Both the position numbers and the translations under genes were made by a program. Positions 36,108 to 45,327 of a stretch of DNA of 64,000 nucleotides are shown piece after piece (position 1 is the stretch's first letter; every line of letters starts with the position of its first letter). The notes below the pieces were generated by a model. It had not been told where the DNA came from, did no database searches, and was given only the letters and a program-made list of their open reading frames with translations. This stretch comes from Lentisphaerae bacterium GWF2_44_16 (lineage in GTDB: Bacteria; Verrucomicrobiota; Lentisphaeria; Victivallales; GWF2-45-14): assembly GCA_001803225.1 (NCBI GenBank), contig MHBF01000081.1, positions 1 through 64,000 on the forward strand. The letters are read 5' to 3'.

Positions 36108-37655
36108 ATGAAAGCTTCAATATATGTTTTTTTGACGGCTGTGCTTTTTTTATCAGCAGGCATGAAAGGAGATAACACGACTTCTCCTGAGAAGTATGTC
36201 ATCCAGTCAAGACTGGCCGGTTCATGGTACAGCGCTGACAAAAACACACTCCAGGCGGAGATTAAAAAATATTTTGACAATGTTAAACAGACAAAAGAAT
36301 TAAAGGACGTAATAGCTTTGATACTTCCCCATGCCGGGTACAGGTATTCAGGCCAGACCGCCGCTTACGGGACAAAGCAGATAGAGGGAAAAAATTTCAG
36401 CCGCATAATAGTCATAGGCCCCAGTCACAGGGCGCGCATGAATAATTGCATAAGCGTTCCTTCCGCCACTCACTATTCAACGCCGCTTGGTGAAATTCCT
36501 CTGGATACCCAGTTTATTTCGGAACTGAACAAGAACCCTTTCGCTAAAAGCATTCCCCTGGCCGATGTACTTGAACACAGCGTTCAGATCGAGCTGCCGT
36601 TGCTTCAGTGCGCGGTGAAAAATTTCAAGCTTGTCCCGATAGTGGTCGGAGAACTCGACAAGGAAACTTCTCAGAAAATAGCACAGGTACTTCTTTCACT
36701 CATGGACAATGAAACTCTTGTTATCGCCAGTTCGGATTTTACTCATTTCGGAGAAAACTATGGTTATCTTCCGTTCAGGAGCGACATAAATGATAACATC
36801 GAAAAACTCGATATGGGTGCTTTAGAGCAGATAAAAAAACTGGATTCGGCCGCCTTTAAAACGTATATAGATAAAACAGGCGACACCATCTGCGGCAGGA
36901 ACAGCATATCGCTGCTGCTTGATATGCTTCCGCCCAAAACAGGAGTAGAACTCCTGAAATATGATACGTCCGGGGCGATTACCTCAGACTTTTCAAATTC
37001 CGTCAGTTATCTGAGCATAGCTTTTTGCGGCAGATGGAATCTTGCCCGTAAAGCTTCTGATACTCCGAAAGATGATGCCATGCTCAGCATGGAAGATAAA
37101 AAAGAACTTCTCAAACTTGCCCGTGAAAGTCTTGTTTATTACATGAAGAACGGTAAAAAAGCCACGCCGGAAGAGCTGGGAATAAAACTGACTCCAGCTA
37201 TGAAAAAGCAGATGGGGGCTTTTGTAACGCTTCATAAAAATGGAGAACTTCGCGGCTGCATAGGCGAAATAGTACCGCGCCGGGCTTTGTATGAGGCAGT
37301 AATGGACCATGCCGTTAATTCGGCGTTGAACGATTACCGTTTTCCTCCGGTGAAGCTCCTCGAAATACCTCAGCTGGAATTTGAGATATCAGCCCTGACC
37401 CCGCCGAAAGCGGTTGATTCATACAAGGACATTATCATAGGTAAAAATGGAATGACCCTTACTAAAAATGGACGTTCAGCCGTGTTTTTGCCGCAGGTGG
37501 CGACGGAACAGGGCTGGGGGCTTGATGAAACGCTTTCACATCTTGCCGCAAAGGCGGGACTGCCCCCTGACGCATGGAAGGACGGAGCGAAATTCACGGT
37601 TTTTGAAGCAGTAGTATTCAGCGAGCATGATTTCAGTTCCGGGGACAGAAAATAA
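36108..37655 (+). CDS. amrB/amrA: AmrB-AmrA fusion (MEMO1 domain + AMMECR1 domain), secreted
   Basis: 515 residues. A signal peptide (IYVFLTAVLFLSAG) is followed by a MEMO1-like domain (~30-310) with LPHAGYRYSGQTAA, GPSHRARM, LEHSVQIELPLLQ, SSDFTHFG and DTICGRNS, the His/Cys metal-like site, then an AMMECR1 domain (~330-515) holding the family hallmark GELRGCIGEI. The two are usually separate AmrB and AmrA proteins. ATG 36108 is favoured by GGAAGGGA six bases upstream; ATGs at 36093 and 36105 are in frame. Its export together with the Tat peptide suggests that part of the system works outside the cytoplasm, although AmrS has no signal. Confidence 0.92.
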   Translation: MKASIYVFLTAVLFLSAGMKGDNTTSPEKYVIQSRLAGSWYSADKNTLQAEIKKYFDNVKQTKELKDVIALILPHAGYRYSGQTAAYGTKQIEGKNFSRIIVIGPSHRARMNNCISVPSATHYSTPLGEIPLDTQFISELNKNPFAKSIPLADVLEHSVQIELPLLQCAVKNFKLVPIVVGELDKETSQKIAQVLLSLMDNETLVIASSDFTHFGENYGYLPFRSDINDNIEKLDMGALEQIKKLDSAAFKTYIDKTGDTICGRNSISLLLDMLPPKTGVELLKYDTSGAITSDFSNSVSYLSIAFCGRWNLARKASDTPKDDAMLSMEDKKELLKLARESLVYYMKNGKKATPEELGIKLTPAMKKQMGAFVTLHKNGELRGCIGEIVPRRALYEAVMDHAVNSALNDYRFPPVKLLEIPQLEFEISALTPPKAVDSYKDIIIGKNGMTLTKNGRSAVFLPQVATEQGWGLDETLSHLAAKAGLPPDAWKDGAKFTVFEAVVFSEHDFSSGDRK

Positions 37656-37656
37656 T

Positions 37657-39939
37657 ATGCCGGAATTTTCAAAACGTTTCGTAATTTTCTGTCTTGGTTT
37701 TTTCTCGCTTGTGGCGCAGACCCTACTTTTCAGGGATTTTCTGACAGTGATGGAAGGGAATGAACTGGCAATAGGTTTTTTCTTTTTTTCATGGCTGATA
37801 TGGATATCGGCAGGAGCGTTGGCAGGGAGGCTGAATTTATTTTCAAAAAAGTCAGTGGCTGATAGTTTCGAATTAGTGGCGCTGATTTACATACCGGCGC
37901 TGCTGATTCAGCAGTATCTGCTTTTAAATATAAGGCAAATAAGCGGAACGGCCTCCTTTGAACAGTTGTCGCTGGCGAAAGCCATACCCCTGCTTTTCAT
38001 TTCAAACGCGCCAGTCAGTTTCATGACTGGGCTTCTGTTTGTCCTCGCGTGCAGGTGGATGACCGCTGTAATTCCTGCGTCGTCAGTTTATATAGCGGAA
38101 GCGCTCGGGAGTTTCGCCGGGGCCATCGCGGTAACAATACTGCTGTTTTATAAAATCAGTCCGGGGACTATAATACCATCCGCATCTTTACTTCTTATAA
38201 CTTCATCATTTCTATGTCTTTTTATTCTGAGAAAAAATACAGTGCGCATATTGACCGCGTTCCTGTTTCTTATTGCAAATGCCGTGTTTCTCATTACTGG
38301 ATGCGGAGAAAAAATGCAGAGGCATTATGTGTTGAGTGCCTGGGAACGGATGCTGCCTGGAGGGGAGTATCGCGGAAATTTCACAACCTCACAGGCTAAA
38401 TACAGCTATGGAAAATACGCTGATCAGTTCATTATAAGCGCATGGGGTTCTGTTTATGAAAGCCTTCCAGATTCCATCAACGCCATTGAGACGGCCGCTT
38501 TGAACTTGGCGGAAAAGCCGGACGCGCAGAACATACTTGTCGCCGGAAACGGTTCTTTTTCACTCTGTTCAGTTCTGGCTTCCCTGAAGCAGGTACGGAA
38601 GGTGTACTGGCTGGACCCTGACGTCGAATATCCTGAAAATCTTCTCAAGGTAATTCCCCCTGAATACAGGAAAGCTTCCGGCAAAATACAAATTCCATCC
38701 CGTGACATAAGGCACTTTCTGAACGGGAACAGAATAAAATATGATTTGATAATAATGAACATGCCCAATCCATCAACACTTCTTCTGAACAGGTATTTTA
38801 CGCTTGAAAATTTCATGCTGTTGAAAAACAGCTTATCGGAGCAAGGTGTGCTCAGCGTGAGTTTTCCGGGCGGCGATAATTACATGGGGAGCGAACTGAG
38901 TTATTCCGGGGCATCATTGTTTATGACTTTGAAAAAAGCTTTCAGATACATTGCGTTCAAGCCGGGGGACAGCAGTATTTTTTTCGTGTCCGATGAAGAA
39001 GGCGTCCTGAGCGAAGACGCTTCCGTTCTTGAAAAAAGACTTTTATCCGTGGAGGGGATCAGCATGATATACTCTCCCAAAAATGTCGCTTCCTCATTCA
39101 TGAAGGAAAGAATAAAATTTCAGAAAGACAAGTATTTGGAAATAATGAAAATTTCCCGGCAGGGAGAGCTTGTAAATTCAGACAGTCATCCCAAATCCTA
39201 TCTTTACTGCCTGCTCTTCGCACTTAAGAAAACAGGGGGTATGAGTTTTGATATTTTCTATTTGAGACAGCTTACGCGGTTGCTTTTTCCTGTCCTTGCC
39301 GTGATGTTGACAGCATATGGCATTTTCAGGATTCTGCTGTTTTCCGGGAAAAATGGAAAATTCAAATTTTCCATCCCGCCAGTCGGCATTCCCGGGGAAT
39401 GGGATATTCTGTTTATAATTTTTGCCGCGTCTCTGGCTGGAATGGTACTTAATATAATACTGATATTCAGGTATCAGATGGTTTTCGGTTCAGTTTTTCT
39501 TAATTTCGGGATACTGAGTTCACTTTTCATGCTCGGGAATTTTGGTGGCGGCAACATAGCGGAGAGGATAGTTAAAAACAGAGGCTGGAACTGGTATTAT
39601 ATTCCGCTGACGACATTATTTTTTGCTTTTTTCGTAATCTGGACAGACATGTTGCCGACACCTTCACAAACGCTTTTCGGGGTATTGATTTTTCTTTCCG
39701 GATTTTTCAGCGGCGTGTATTTTCCGCTTGCGGCTTTTCTACTGAGGGCGGAAGGGAAGGGTGTCGCGCTTACGGGTTCAAGCCTTGAAGCGCTTGACTG
39801 TCTGGGGGGCGCGACGGGTTCGATGATTACAGCGTTAATAATGCTTCCTCTCATTGGAGCGCGGATGTCAATGGCCCTGCTTTTGGTTATTCTTGCGATT
39901 GTTCTTGTCCATTCGATAATTCTTTCCTGTCGGAGTTAG
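37657..39939 (+). CDS. Polytopic membrane protein with spermidine-synthase-like domain
   Basis: 760 residues. About seven N-terminal membrane segments (FVIFCLGFFSLVAQTLLFRDF onward), a Rossmann methyltransferase-like domain at ~295-500 (ILVAGNGSFSLCSVL, VYWLDPDVEYPENL, DLIIMNMPNPSTLLLNRYFT), then about seven C-terminal membrane segments. Fused spermidine synthases normally have an acidic gatekeeper in DLPDP-type motifs; here the two aspartates are asparagines (MNMPNP), so aminopropyl transfer is doubtful. ATG 37657 is one base beyond the amrBA stop; an internal upstream ATG 37627 overlaps that gene. Similar proteins occur at AmmeMemoRadiSam loci, so it is probably the membrane partner. Confidence 0.8.
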   Translation: MPEFSKRFVIFCLGFFSLVAQTLLFRDFLTVMEGNELAIGFFFFSWLIWISAGALAGRLNLFSKKSVADSFELVALIYIPALLIQQYLLLNIRQISGTASFEQLSLAKAIPLLFISNAPVSFMTGLLFVLACRWMTAVIPASSVYIAEALGSFAGAIAVTILLFYKISPGTIIPSASLLLITSSFLCLFILRKNTVRILTAFLFLIANAVFLITGCGEKMQRHYVLSAWERMLPGGEYRGNFTTSQAKYSYGKYADQFIISAWGSVYESLPDSINAIETAALNLAEKPDAQNILVAGNGSFSLCSVLASLKQVRKVYWLDPDVEYPENLLKVIPPEYRKASGKIQIPSRDIRHFLNGNRIKYDLIIMNMPNPSTLLLNRYFTLENFMLLKNSLSEQGVLSVSFPGGDNYMGSELSYSGASLFMTLKKAFRYIAFKPGDSSIFFVSDEEGVLSEDASVLEKRLLSVEGISMIYSPKNVASSFMKERIKFQKDKYLEIMKISRQGELVNSDSHPKSYLYCLLFALKKTGGMSFDIFYLRQLTRLLFPVLAVMLTAYGIFRILLFSGKNGKFKFSIPPVGIPGEWDILFIIFAASLAGMVLNIILIFRYQMVFGSVFLNFGILSSLFMLGNFGGGNIAERIVKNRGWNWYYIPLTTLFFAFFVIWTDMLPTPSQTLFGVLIFLSGFFSGVYFPLAAFLLRAEGKGVALTGSSLEALDCLGGATGSMITALIMLPLIGARMSMALLLVILAIVLVHSIILSCRS

Positions 39940-40089
39940 AGCTCCTTGAATTTAATTTGACGGGCAATTCACAAAGATAGCGAAGTATGCTTTCATAGCA
40001 TTCTTCAGGACCGGCGTCAAGGACTATTTTTCCATCTTTGATCAGACAGAGATTTATCTTATCAGAATTCTTTTTAATGGTGATGCCCT

Positions 40090-42621
40090 CTAAAATTTTT
40101 TAATGAGTTTGTTTATGGCGGAGGCCATGTCTTTTCTGGATACCGGCTTGATGAGGAACATTTCTATGCCCATTTTTAATGCCAGTTCAGAATTAATTGA
40201 ATCGCTGTAGCCGGTGCAGAGTATTACCGGGATATCATTTCTGATATTCTTGATTTCTATAAAAAGTTTTGAGCCGTTTATTCCCGGCATTGTCTGGTCA
40301 ATTATAGCCAGCGCGAATTTTTCGGGATCTGCACTGAAAATTTTCAGCGCGTCATTACCGTTAACGGTGGCGGTGACTTTATAATTCAATGATACAAGCA
40401 TGTCTTTTACAACTTCAACAAGGGCTTCCTCGTCGTCCACGAAGAGCAGGCGCTCGCCATTTCCAGACGGGAGGCGCGGATTTTTGATTTCTTCATTTAC
40501 AAAAACCTGATCGAGCCTCGGAATATAAATTTTAAAAGACGCGCCTTTTCCCGGAGTACTTTCGACTATTATTTCCCCTTTCAGTCCTCTTATTATTCCA
40601 TGCACAACTGAGAGTCCGAGCCCAGTCCCTTCTCCGACTTTTTTAGTCGTGAAGAATGGATCGAAGACGCGGTCAATAATATTTTTTTCAATACCGTGCC
40701 CGGTGTCGCTTACCGCCAGTTCGACGTATTCTCCCGCTTTGACATTTTTGAATTTCATTGAGCTATAGCTGTCTATTGTCGTGTTTTTCACGCTGACTGA
40801 TAATACGCCGTTCTGATTTTTCATGGCATGGGAGGCGTTTGAACAGAGGTTCATGATTATCTGATGTATTTCGCCTGGGTCGGCAATCACCATGCCTGCG
40901 GCAGTATCGATATCCTGATGTATTTCGATGCTTGACGGCATGGTGGCCCTGATGAGTTTCAGGGCCTCTTTTATCACGTAGTGGACTTGAAGCGGCTGGT
41001 GTTTTGCTTCGCTTTGTCTGCTGAAGGTCAATATTTGCCTTACCAGGTCCTTTGCCCTGTTGGCGCCTTTGATAATTCTCTCGACATAAAGTTTCTCGGC
41101 GTCTTCCACAGTGCATTCCAACGCCATTTCGGCATTTGCCGTCAATGCCATCAGTATATTATTGAAGTCATGGGCTATCCCCCCGGCCAGTGTGCCTATG
41201 GCTTCCATTTTTTGGGATTGTGTCAATTGTCTCTCGAGTTTGCTTTTTTCTGTGACATCATGCTCGATAATGATATAATTACTTATCTCGTCCTGCGCGT
41301 CGTATATTGGCGAAACGGTCACTTCCACTTCCAGGTCGGCATTGTCTTTTTTCTTTTTCTTCAGCAATCCGTTCCATATTTTATCTGTGGCAAGTGCGCC
41401 GATGATTTTTCCATTTGCTTTTTTCTCGTTTTTTCCAAAAATTTCGGCAAGCTTGCCTTTCAGCTCGTCCAGATTATATCCTGTTATTTTTTCATAAGCC
41501 GGATTTGAATACTGTATAGTTCCGTTAGCGTTGGTGATGAGTATGCCTTCGGCGGCCTGTTCGATTGCGGCTGAAAGAAGATTTTTTTCATTTATTTTCC
41601 GTGTCAGGTCTTTTTTTATTGTATTAAGTTCAATGTTATATTTTTTGACCCGGGTTTCCAAATCATTGCGGACTTTGAGGAGGACGTCCTGAGTTTCTTT
41701 AAGTTCTGTGACATCTATAACCGAGCTGAGAACAGCCCAAATATTGCCGTCTTTGTCTTTTATAGGGCTTGTACTTACTTTGAAAGTTCTTTCAGCCAAA
41801 GGCCCTTGATGTGAAGTTGTTATTCTGGATAGCTGTGTTCTTGCGGAAAGGGTCTCGGGGACAGGACAACTTCTACATGGGATTTTTCTGCACTTGAATG
41901 CATCGTAACATTTTTTTCCCAGCACTGACGCCTTATCCGGGATATTATAGAGGCTAAGAAGATTTTCGCTGATGTCAAGAATTTTGAAATCCTTATCTAT
42001 AAGAACAATATACCCGTTGATTGAGTTGACTATGGTTTTGAGTTGATTATTGGTCTCGTTCAATATTTTTTCAAAGTTTTTTCGTTCTTTTATTTCCAGT
42101 TCCATCTTTCTTATAAGTTCTTCAGGATTGAGCTTTTTCGGATTTTCATTTTTCCCGGGCGCGAGAGAGATGAGAATTTGAGAGGCGCCGCGGCCTGTTA
42201 TGTTTTCGAGGGATGCTTTTACCTTGAAAGAATGGCGGCCGTTTTTCAGAAGGTTGAACTCTTCCCGGCAGACTGTTCCTGTATCTTTGAGTTTTCTGAC
42301 GGCGTCCTTGAATTTGTTTTTGCTTTCGCCGTTCAGAAAAGAATCAAAAGATTGCGACGATACCTTGTCCGGCGCAATCCCCAGCATACGCGTTCCCGCG
42401 TTGTTGTTCCATATAACTTTCAAGTCATCGGAGCTTATGATAAAAAGCGCGTTCCGATTTTCATCGAAGGAAAAAGTCTGATAGCGGTCATCTTCCAGTT
42501 TGTCGATAAAACCGTTAAACTCCTGAAAAAATTTATCAGATGAAAGATCCTGACTTTCAACGAGGCGTGAAATTTTTTTCAGCAACTGATTACAGTCGTT
42601 GTTAAAAGATCTCTCTTTCAT
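40090..42621 (-). CDS. Hybrid sensor histidine kinase with PAS domains and receiver
   Basis: 843 residues, soluble (no membrane segment). Three PAS-like domains at ~45-160, ~205-320 and ~355-460; the second carries a cysteine cluster CRKIPCRSC (~245) that could bind a metal or a heme/cluster. HisKA with LAGGIAHDFNNIL (phosphorylated His ~485), HATPase with NLCSNASHAM, SDTGHGI and GEGTGLGLSVVHGI, and a C-terminal receiver with phospho-acceptor in LAIIDQTMPG (~770). Coiled segments lie between PAS domains. Cytoplasmic signal, possibly redox, is inferred. Its start overlaps the response regulator stop by four bases (ATGA). Confidence 0.92.
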   Translation of the reverse strand: MKERSFNNDCNQLLKKISRLVESQDLSSDKFFQEFNGFIDKLEDDRYQTFSFDENRNALFIISSDDLKVIWNNNAGTRMLGIAPDKVSSQSFDSFLNGESKNKFKDAVRKLKDTGTVCREEFNLLKNGRHSFKVKASLENITGRGASQILISLAPGKNENPKKLNPEELIRKMELEIKERKNFEKILNETNNQLKTIVNSINGYIVLIDKDFKILDISENLLSLYNIPDKASVLGKKCYDAFKCRKIPCRSCPVPETLSARTQLSRITTSHQGPLAERTFKVSTSPIKDKDGNIWAVLSSVIDVTELKETQDVLLKVRNDLETRVKKYNIELNTIKKDLTRKINEKNLLSAAIEQAAEGILITNANGTIQYSNPAYEKITGYNLDELKGKLAEIFGKNEKKANGKIIGALATDKIWNGLLKKKKKDNADLEVEVTVSPIYDAQDEISNYIIIEHDVTEKSKLERQLTQSQKMEAIGTLAGGIAHDFNNILMALTANAEMALECTVEDAEKLYVERIIKGANRAKDLVRQILTFSRQSEAKHQPLQVHYVIKEALKLIRATMPSSIEIHQDIDTAAGMVIADPGEIHQIIMNLCSNASHAMKNQNGVLSVSVKNTTIDSYSSMKFKNVKAGEYVELAVSDTGHGIEKNIIDRVFDPFFTTKKVGEGTGLGLSVVHGIIRGLKGEIIVESTPGKGASFKIYIPRLDQVFVNEEIKNPRLPSGNGERLLFVDDEEALVEVVKDMLVSLNYKVTATVNGNDALKIFSADPEKFALAIIDQTMPGINGSKLFIEIKNIRNDIPVILCTGYSDSINSELALKMGIEMFLIKPVSRKDMASAINKLIKKF

Positions 42622-43028
42622 TTAGTTTTTTCACAGTGATTTGTTTTTTTGATTAGGGCGTCCTGGAGCTTTTTGAGCAGTTCTTCAGGTTTGAACGGTT
42701 TCTGGACAAATTCATCGCATCCGTTATTTTTCAACTCATCTACAGTTTTCTTGTCTCCGTAACCGCTTATCGCCATTATCAGGTCCGGCTGTATCTTCTT
42801 TTCTCTCAATTCGTTTATCAAATCGAAACCTGACATATTGGGCATTTGTATATCGGTCATGAGAATATGGATGTGTTCGCCGTTTCCTGATATTGCCAGG
42901 GCCATGCAGAGAGCCTCTTTGCCGTCTTCCGCGGCATTTACCCTGTAGCCGGCCTCGGTCAGTATGAACGCTAAACCGGTACGTATCCGTCTCTCGTCTT
43001 CTACAAGAAGTATATTTTTTCTGTCCAT
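42618..43028 (-). CDS. Single-domain response regulator (CheY-like)
   Basis: 136 residues, one receiver domain: acidic pocket LLVEDERRI, phospho-acceptor in ILMTDIQMPNMSG, conserved Thr/Ser position AISGYGD and Lys in VQKPFKPEELL. No output domain, so it relays phosphate or binds a partner. ATG 43028 gives the canonical N-terminus MDRKNILLVEDE; upstream in-frame ATG 43040 (MGGLMDRKN) is possible since GGGGGA is only three bases from 43028. Upstream of, and coupled with, the hybrid kinase. The 233 bases between this gene and the next one (43059-43291) show no feature I can name. Confidence 0.9.
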   Translation of the reverse strand: MDRKNILLVEDERRIRTGLAFILTEAGYRVNAAEDGKEALCMALAISGNGEHIHILMTDIQMPNMSGFDLINELREKKIQPDLIMAISGYGDKKTVDELKNNGCDEFVQKPFKPEELLKKLQDALIKKTNHCEKTK

Positions 43029-43291
43029 TAATCCCCCCATATTAAAAAGTTCTAACAAGAAAGAATTATGCCAAAATCGATACTCTTTAATATACTACTG
43101 ATAAGCATGTTATAAAATCCAGACGCCGGACGTGAAATTGAACTGTATAAAGAAAAATTGAGGCTTTGCTTGTCTCTTGAAGCATAAGCTCTTAATTTGC
43201 AAGGAATAAGGGGTGAAAACAACATTAAGCGTTAATAAGAATAAGTTGAAGCCCCCGCTTGTCTGCGGATTCTGGTACAGAACGTTGTGTT

Positions 43292-44509
43292 TTATTTTGA
43301 GAGAAAGCTTTCAAGCAATGTTTTCAGGCGGTTTGCCCATGTATGGTTTTCGATGATGTATTTCCTGGCGTTTTTCTTTATTTCACGGCAAAGTTCAGTT
43401 TCTCTTTTGTAAAAAGAACACAGTTCCGCGAGTTCACCGCAGGAAGACGCCCTGATATAAATCTGGCGGTTGAGTTTTCCCTGAGGATCGAAGTCAGGGA
43501 ATTTTCCTATATATGCCAAAAGGGCTTCGCAGGACATTATCTCATAGGAACGCATATTAGTGCCTGTGAAGCTTTGTCCATTTCCGAGGTCAAGATTAAT
43601 GAAAGAGTTCAGGTAACGGGCCGTCAGGTCTTCGGGGCGGTAAATTTTTTTGCCGGACGCTTTGAACTTTTCAGGCCAGTTGTCTCCGGCAAAGAAAAAA
43701 GAGTTAAAGTGAAGAAGTATTTTTTCGAGTATTTCATTCCGTCTTTTTATTTCTGTCAGAGAATTTACAAGGGAGCGTCGGCAGGAAAGCTTTTCAGGGA
43801 ACAGTTTTCCGCTTTTTTCAACGGCATTGCGTATTTCAGTGCCGAAAAGAGGAAGTTTTTCCGGGCACTCATTAATTATTTTGAAATAGTTTTTTTCTGG
43901 AAAATTAACGCGCTGGTCTGCTAGAAATTCCAGTTCGTCCTTCCATGCCGTACAGTTTTCCCCGGGAAACGTGTTATAAAAAGTACCCAGAAAAGAGATA
44001 TCAGAAGGAGCGAAGCGGGCGGCGGAGTATTGTTCCGCGGCCGGATTGAAAGCTCCGGGGTGAGTGGCGGTGGGAAGCCATAGGCATTTTTTTCCGAACC
44101 ATACGGAATATTCCTCAGCCAGGATTTTGTCCCAGAAAAAATGCCGTATATTTTCTGCGGTCAGAGACGTATGCCACTTTGCAATGCAGTCAGTAAAGTG
44201 ATTGTAATAATTTATCGGGTCGTCCCACCACCATTCAATCCACGGGACACCCGCTTTCTCAACCGTCCAGTTCTTTTTATCATCATCAAGCGGAAGTATT
44301 CCGGCGCCGTTGATGTCGAGGATGAAAAGAGGTTTTTCTATTTCCGCCAAATCGACTATAAGCCTGGAGATTTTGCGTTTAAGCTCCGGCTTGGCATTCC
44401 AGTCAGCTACCGGCAGAGGCAGGCTTCTTATTTCAATGTTTCCGTTTTCCTGCCATGAATGCAGCATCATTTCTGTCCATGCGGTATGGTATAAAACCAT
44501 GATTTTCAT
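43292..44509 (-). CDS. CgeB-like glycosyltransferase (paralogue of 45328)
   Basis: 405 residues. The C-terminal region NLDLGNGQSFTGTNMRSYEIMSCEALL followed by ARKYIIENHTWANRLKTLL is the Glyco_trans_1_2/CgeB-type signature. The N-terminal half has the LFILDINGAGILPLDDDK and PWIEWWWDDP segments, shared with the protein at 45328-46551, to which it is colinear. ATG 44509 gives matching lengths (405 versus 407 residues) and its start codon overlaps the stop of the membrane protein (ATGA); the frame is open further upstream but inside that gene. Likely transfers a sugar to a surface glycan or lipid; donor and acceptor unknown. Conserved motif PGAFNP is in both copies. Confidence 0.8.
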   Translation of the reverse strand: MKIMVLYHTAWTEMMLHSWQENGNIEIRSLPLPVADWNAKPELKRKISRLIVDLAEIEKPLFILDINGAGILPLDDDKKNWTVEKAGVPWIEWWWDDPINYYNHFTDCIAKWHTSLTAENIRHFFWDKILAEEYSVWFGKKCLWLPTATHPGAFNPAAEQYSAARFAPSDISFLGTFYNTFPGENCTAWKDELEFLADQRVNFPEKNYFKIINECPEKLPLFGTEIRNAVEKSGKLFPEKLSCRRSLVNSLTEIKRRNEILEKILLHFNSFFFAGDNWPEKFKASGKKIYRPEDLTARYLNSFINLDLGNGQSFTGTNMRSYEIMSCEALLAYIGKFPDFDPQGKLNRQIYIRASSCGELAELCSFYKRETELCREIKKNARKYIIENHTWANRLKTLLESFLSK

Positions 44510-45234
44510 AGGCTCACCCCGATAAACCATAAAGCCCAATGCAGCAGTGTTGCCGCGGAACCCAGCAGGTAAGCCGTATATACCGCCAGTGTGAGCGGAA
44601 GCGCGGCAATACGTCTGCCGTAAATGAATTGTATAAAAATGGACAGAAACGCGATAAAAATCAGGACAGCTATATCCAGAGTTGTTTTTTCCCTTACCAT
44701 GTTGAAATAAATAACCGCCGCGCAAATCAATCCCATGACGAGAAAACTCAGAAGATATTTAAATTTCAAAGCATTGTTCAGAGGATTGCGGTTTTCCGCC
44801 CATATCACGGCTATTGTAATGGCGGAGAAAGAAGCAAAGAAAATCCAGTGGCCCAGTTTATCATCGAAAAAAAACAGGCTCGCCTTTACCGCCCCAGGGA
44901 GGGCTTTTGAATAAACCGATACCGCGATATTCGCTGGCTCGTGCATTCCGAAACCGGCCCCCCCAAGGTAAACACCCGCTAAAAAAAGAAGGGTCCCGCC
45001 TGTGAAGGAGTCGCCTTTGTATTCGCGGAAGATGAGCCATACCATCAGAAGGGAGAGCGGGGCGAAAATAAACATGACATTAACATCGCAAAGCCTCAAT
45101 ATATCCCATACCGGCTGTTTCAGGGGCACTGTTTTCCAGAGGCGGTTGACCCCGGCCAGCACGATTACGAAACATAAGACGTACGAGAACGTGAGTATTC
45201 TTCCGGCCCGTTTTTTTTCTGTTTCATTGTCCAT
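44506..45234 (-). CDS. Polytopic membrane protein of unknown function
   Basis: 242 residues with about seven hydrophobic segments (ILTFSYVLCFVIVLAGV, VMFIFAPLSLLMVWLIF, LLFLAGVYLGGAGFGM, HWIFFASFSAITIAVIW, LLSFLVMGLICAAVIYF, IAVLIFIAFLSIFIQFIY, LLGSAATLLHWALWFIG). Histidines in GMHEPAN, DKLGHW and LLHWAL fall near segment ends and could form a metal or heme site; I do not recognise a family. It has no clear ribosome-binding site. It lies between two paralogous glycosyltransferases and is translationally coupled to the leftward one, hinting at a role in glycan assembly. Confidence 0.7.
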   Translation of the reverse strand: MDNETEKKRAGRILTFSYVLCFVIVLAGVNRLWKTVPLKQPVWDILRLCDVNVMFIFAPLSLLMVWLIFREYKGDSFTGGTLLFLAGVYLGGAGFGMHEPANIAVSVYSKALPGAVKASLFFFDDKLGHWIFFASFSAITIAVIWAENRNPLNNALKFKYLLSFLVMGLICAAVIYFNMVREKTTLDIAVLIFIAFLSIFIQFIYGRRIAALPLTLAVYTAYLLGSAATLLHWALWFIGVSL

Positions 45235-45327
45235 GGCAGATAAAATTGTTAATGTAAAAAACTATTCCATGTTGATTTTATTCAAAACGGTAATATAACA
45301 TATTTGCTATAAATATCCCGGTATTAT

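Noticed and set aside
44510-44725. N-terminal extension of the leftward glycosyltransferase
   Set aside because: It lies inside the membrane protein gene, and the paralogue's length fits the ATG at 44509.
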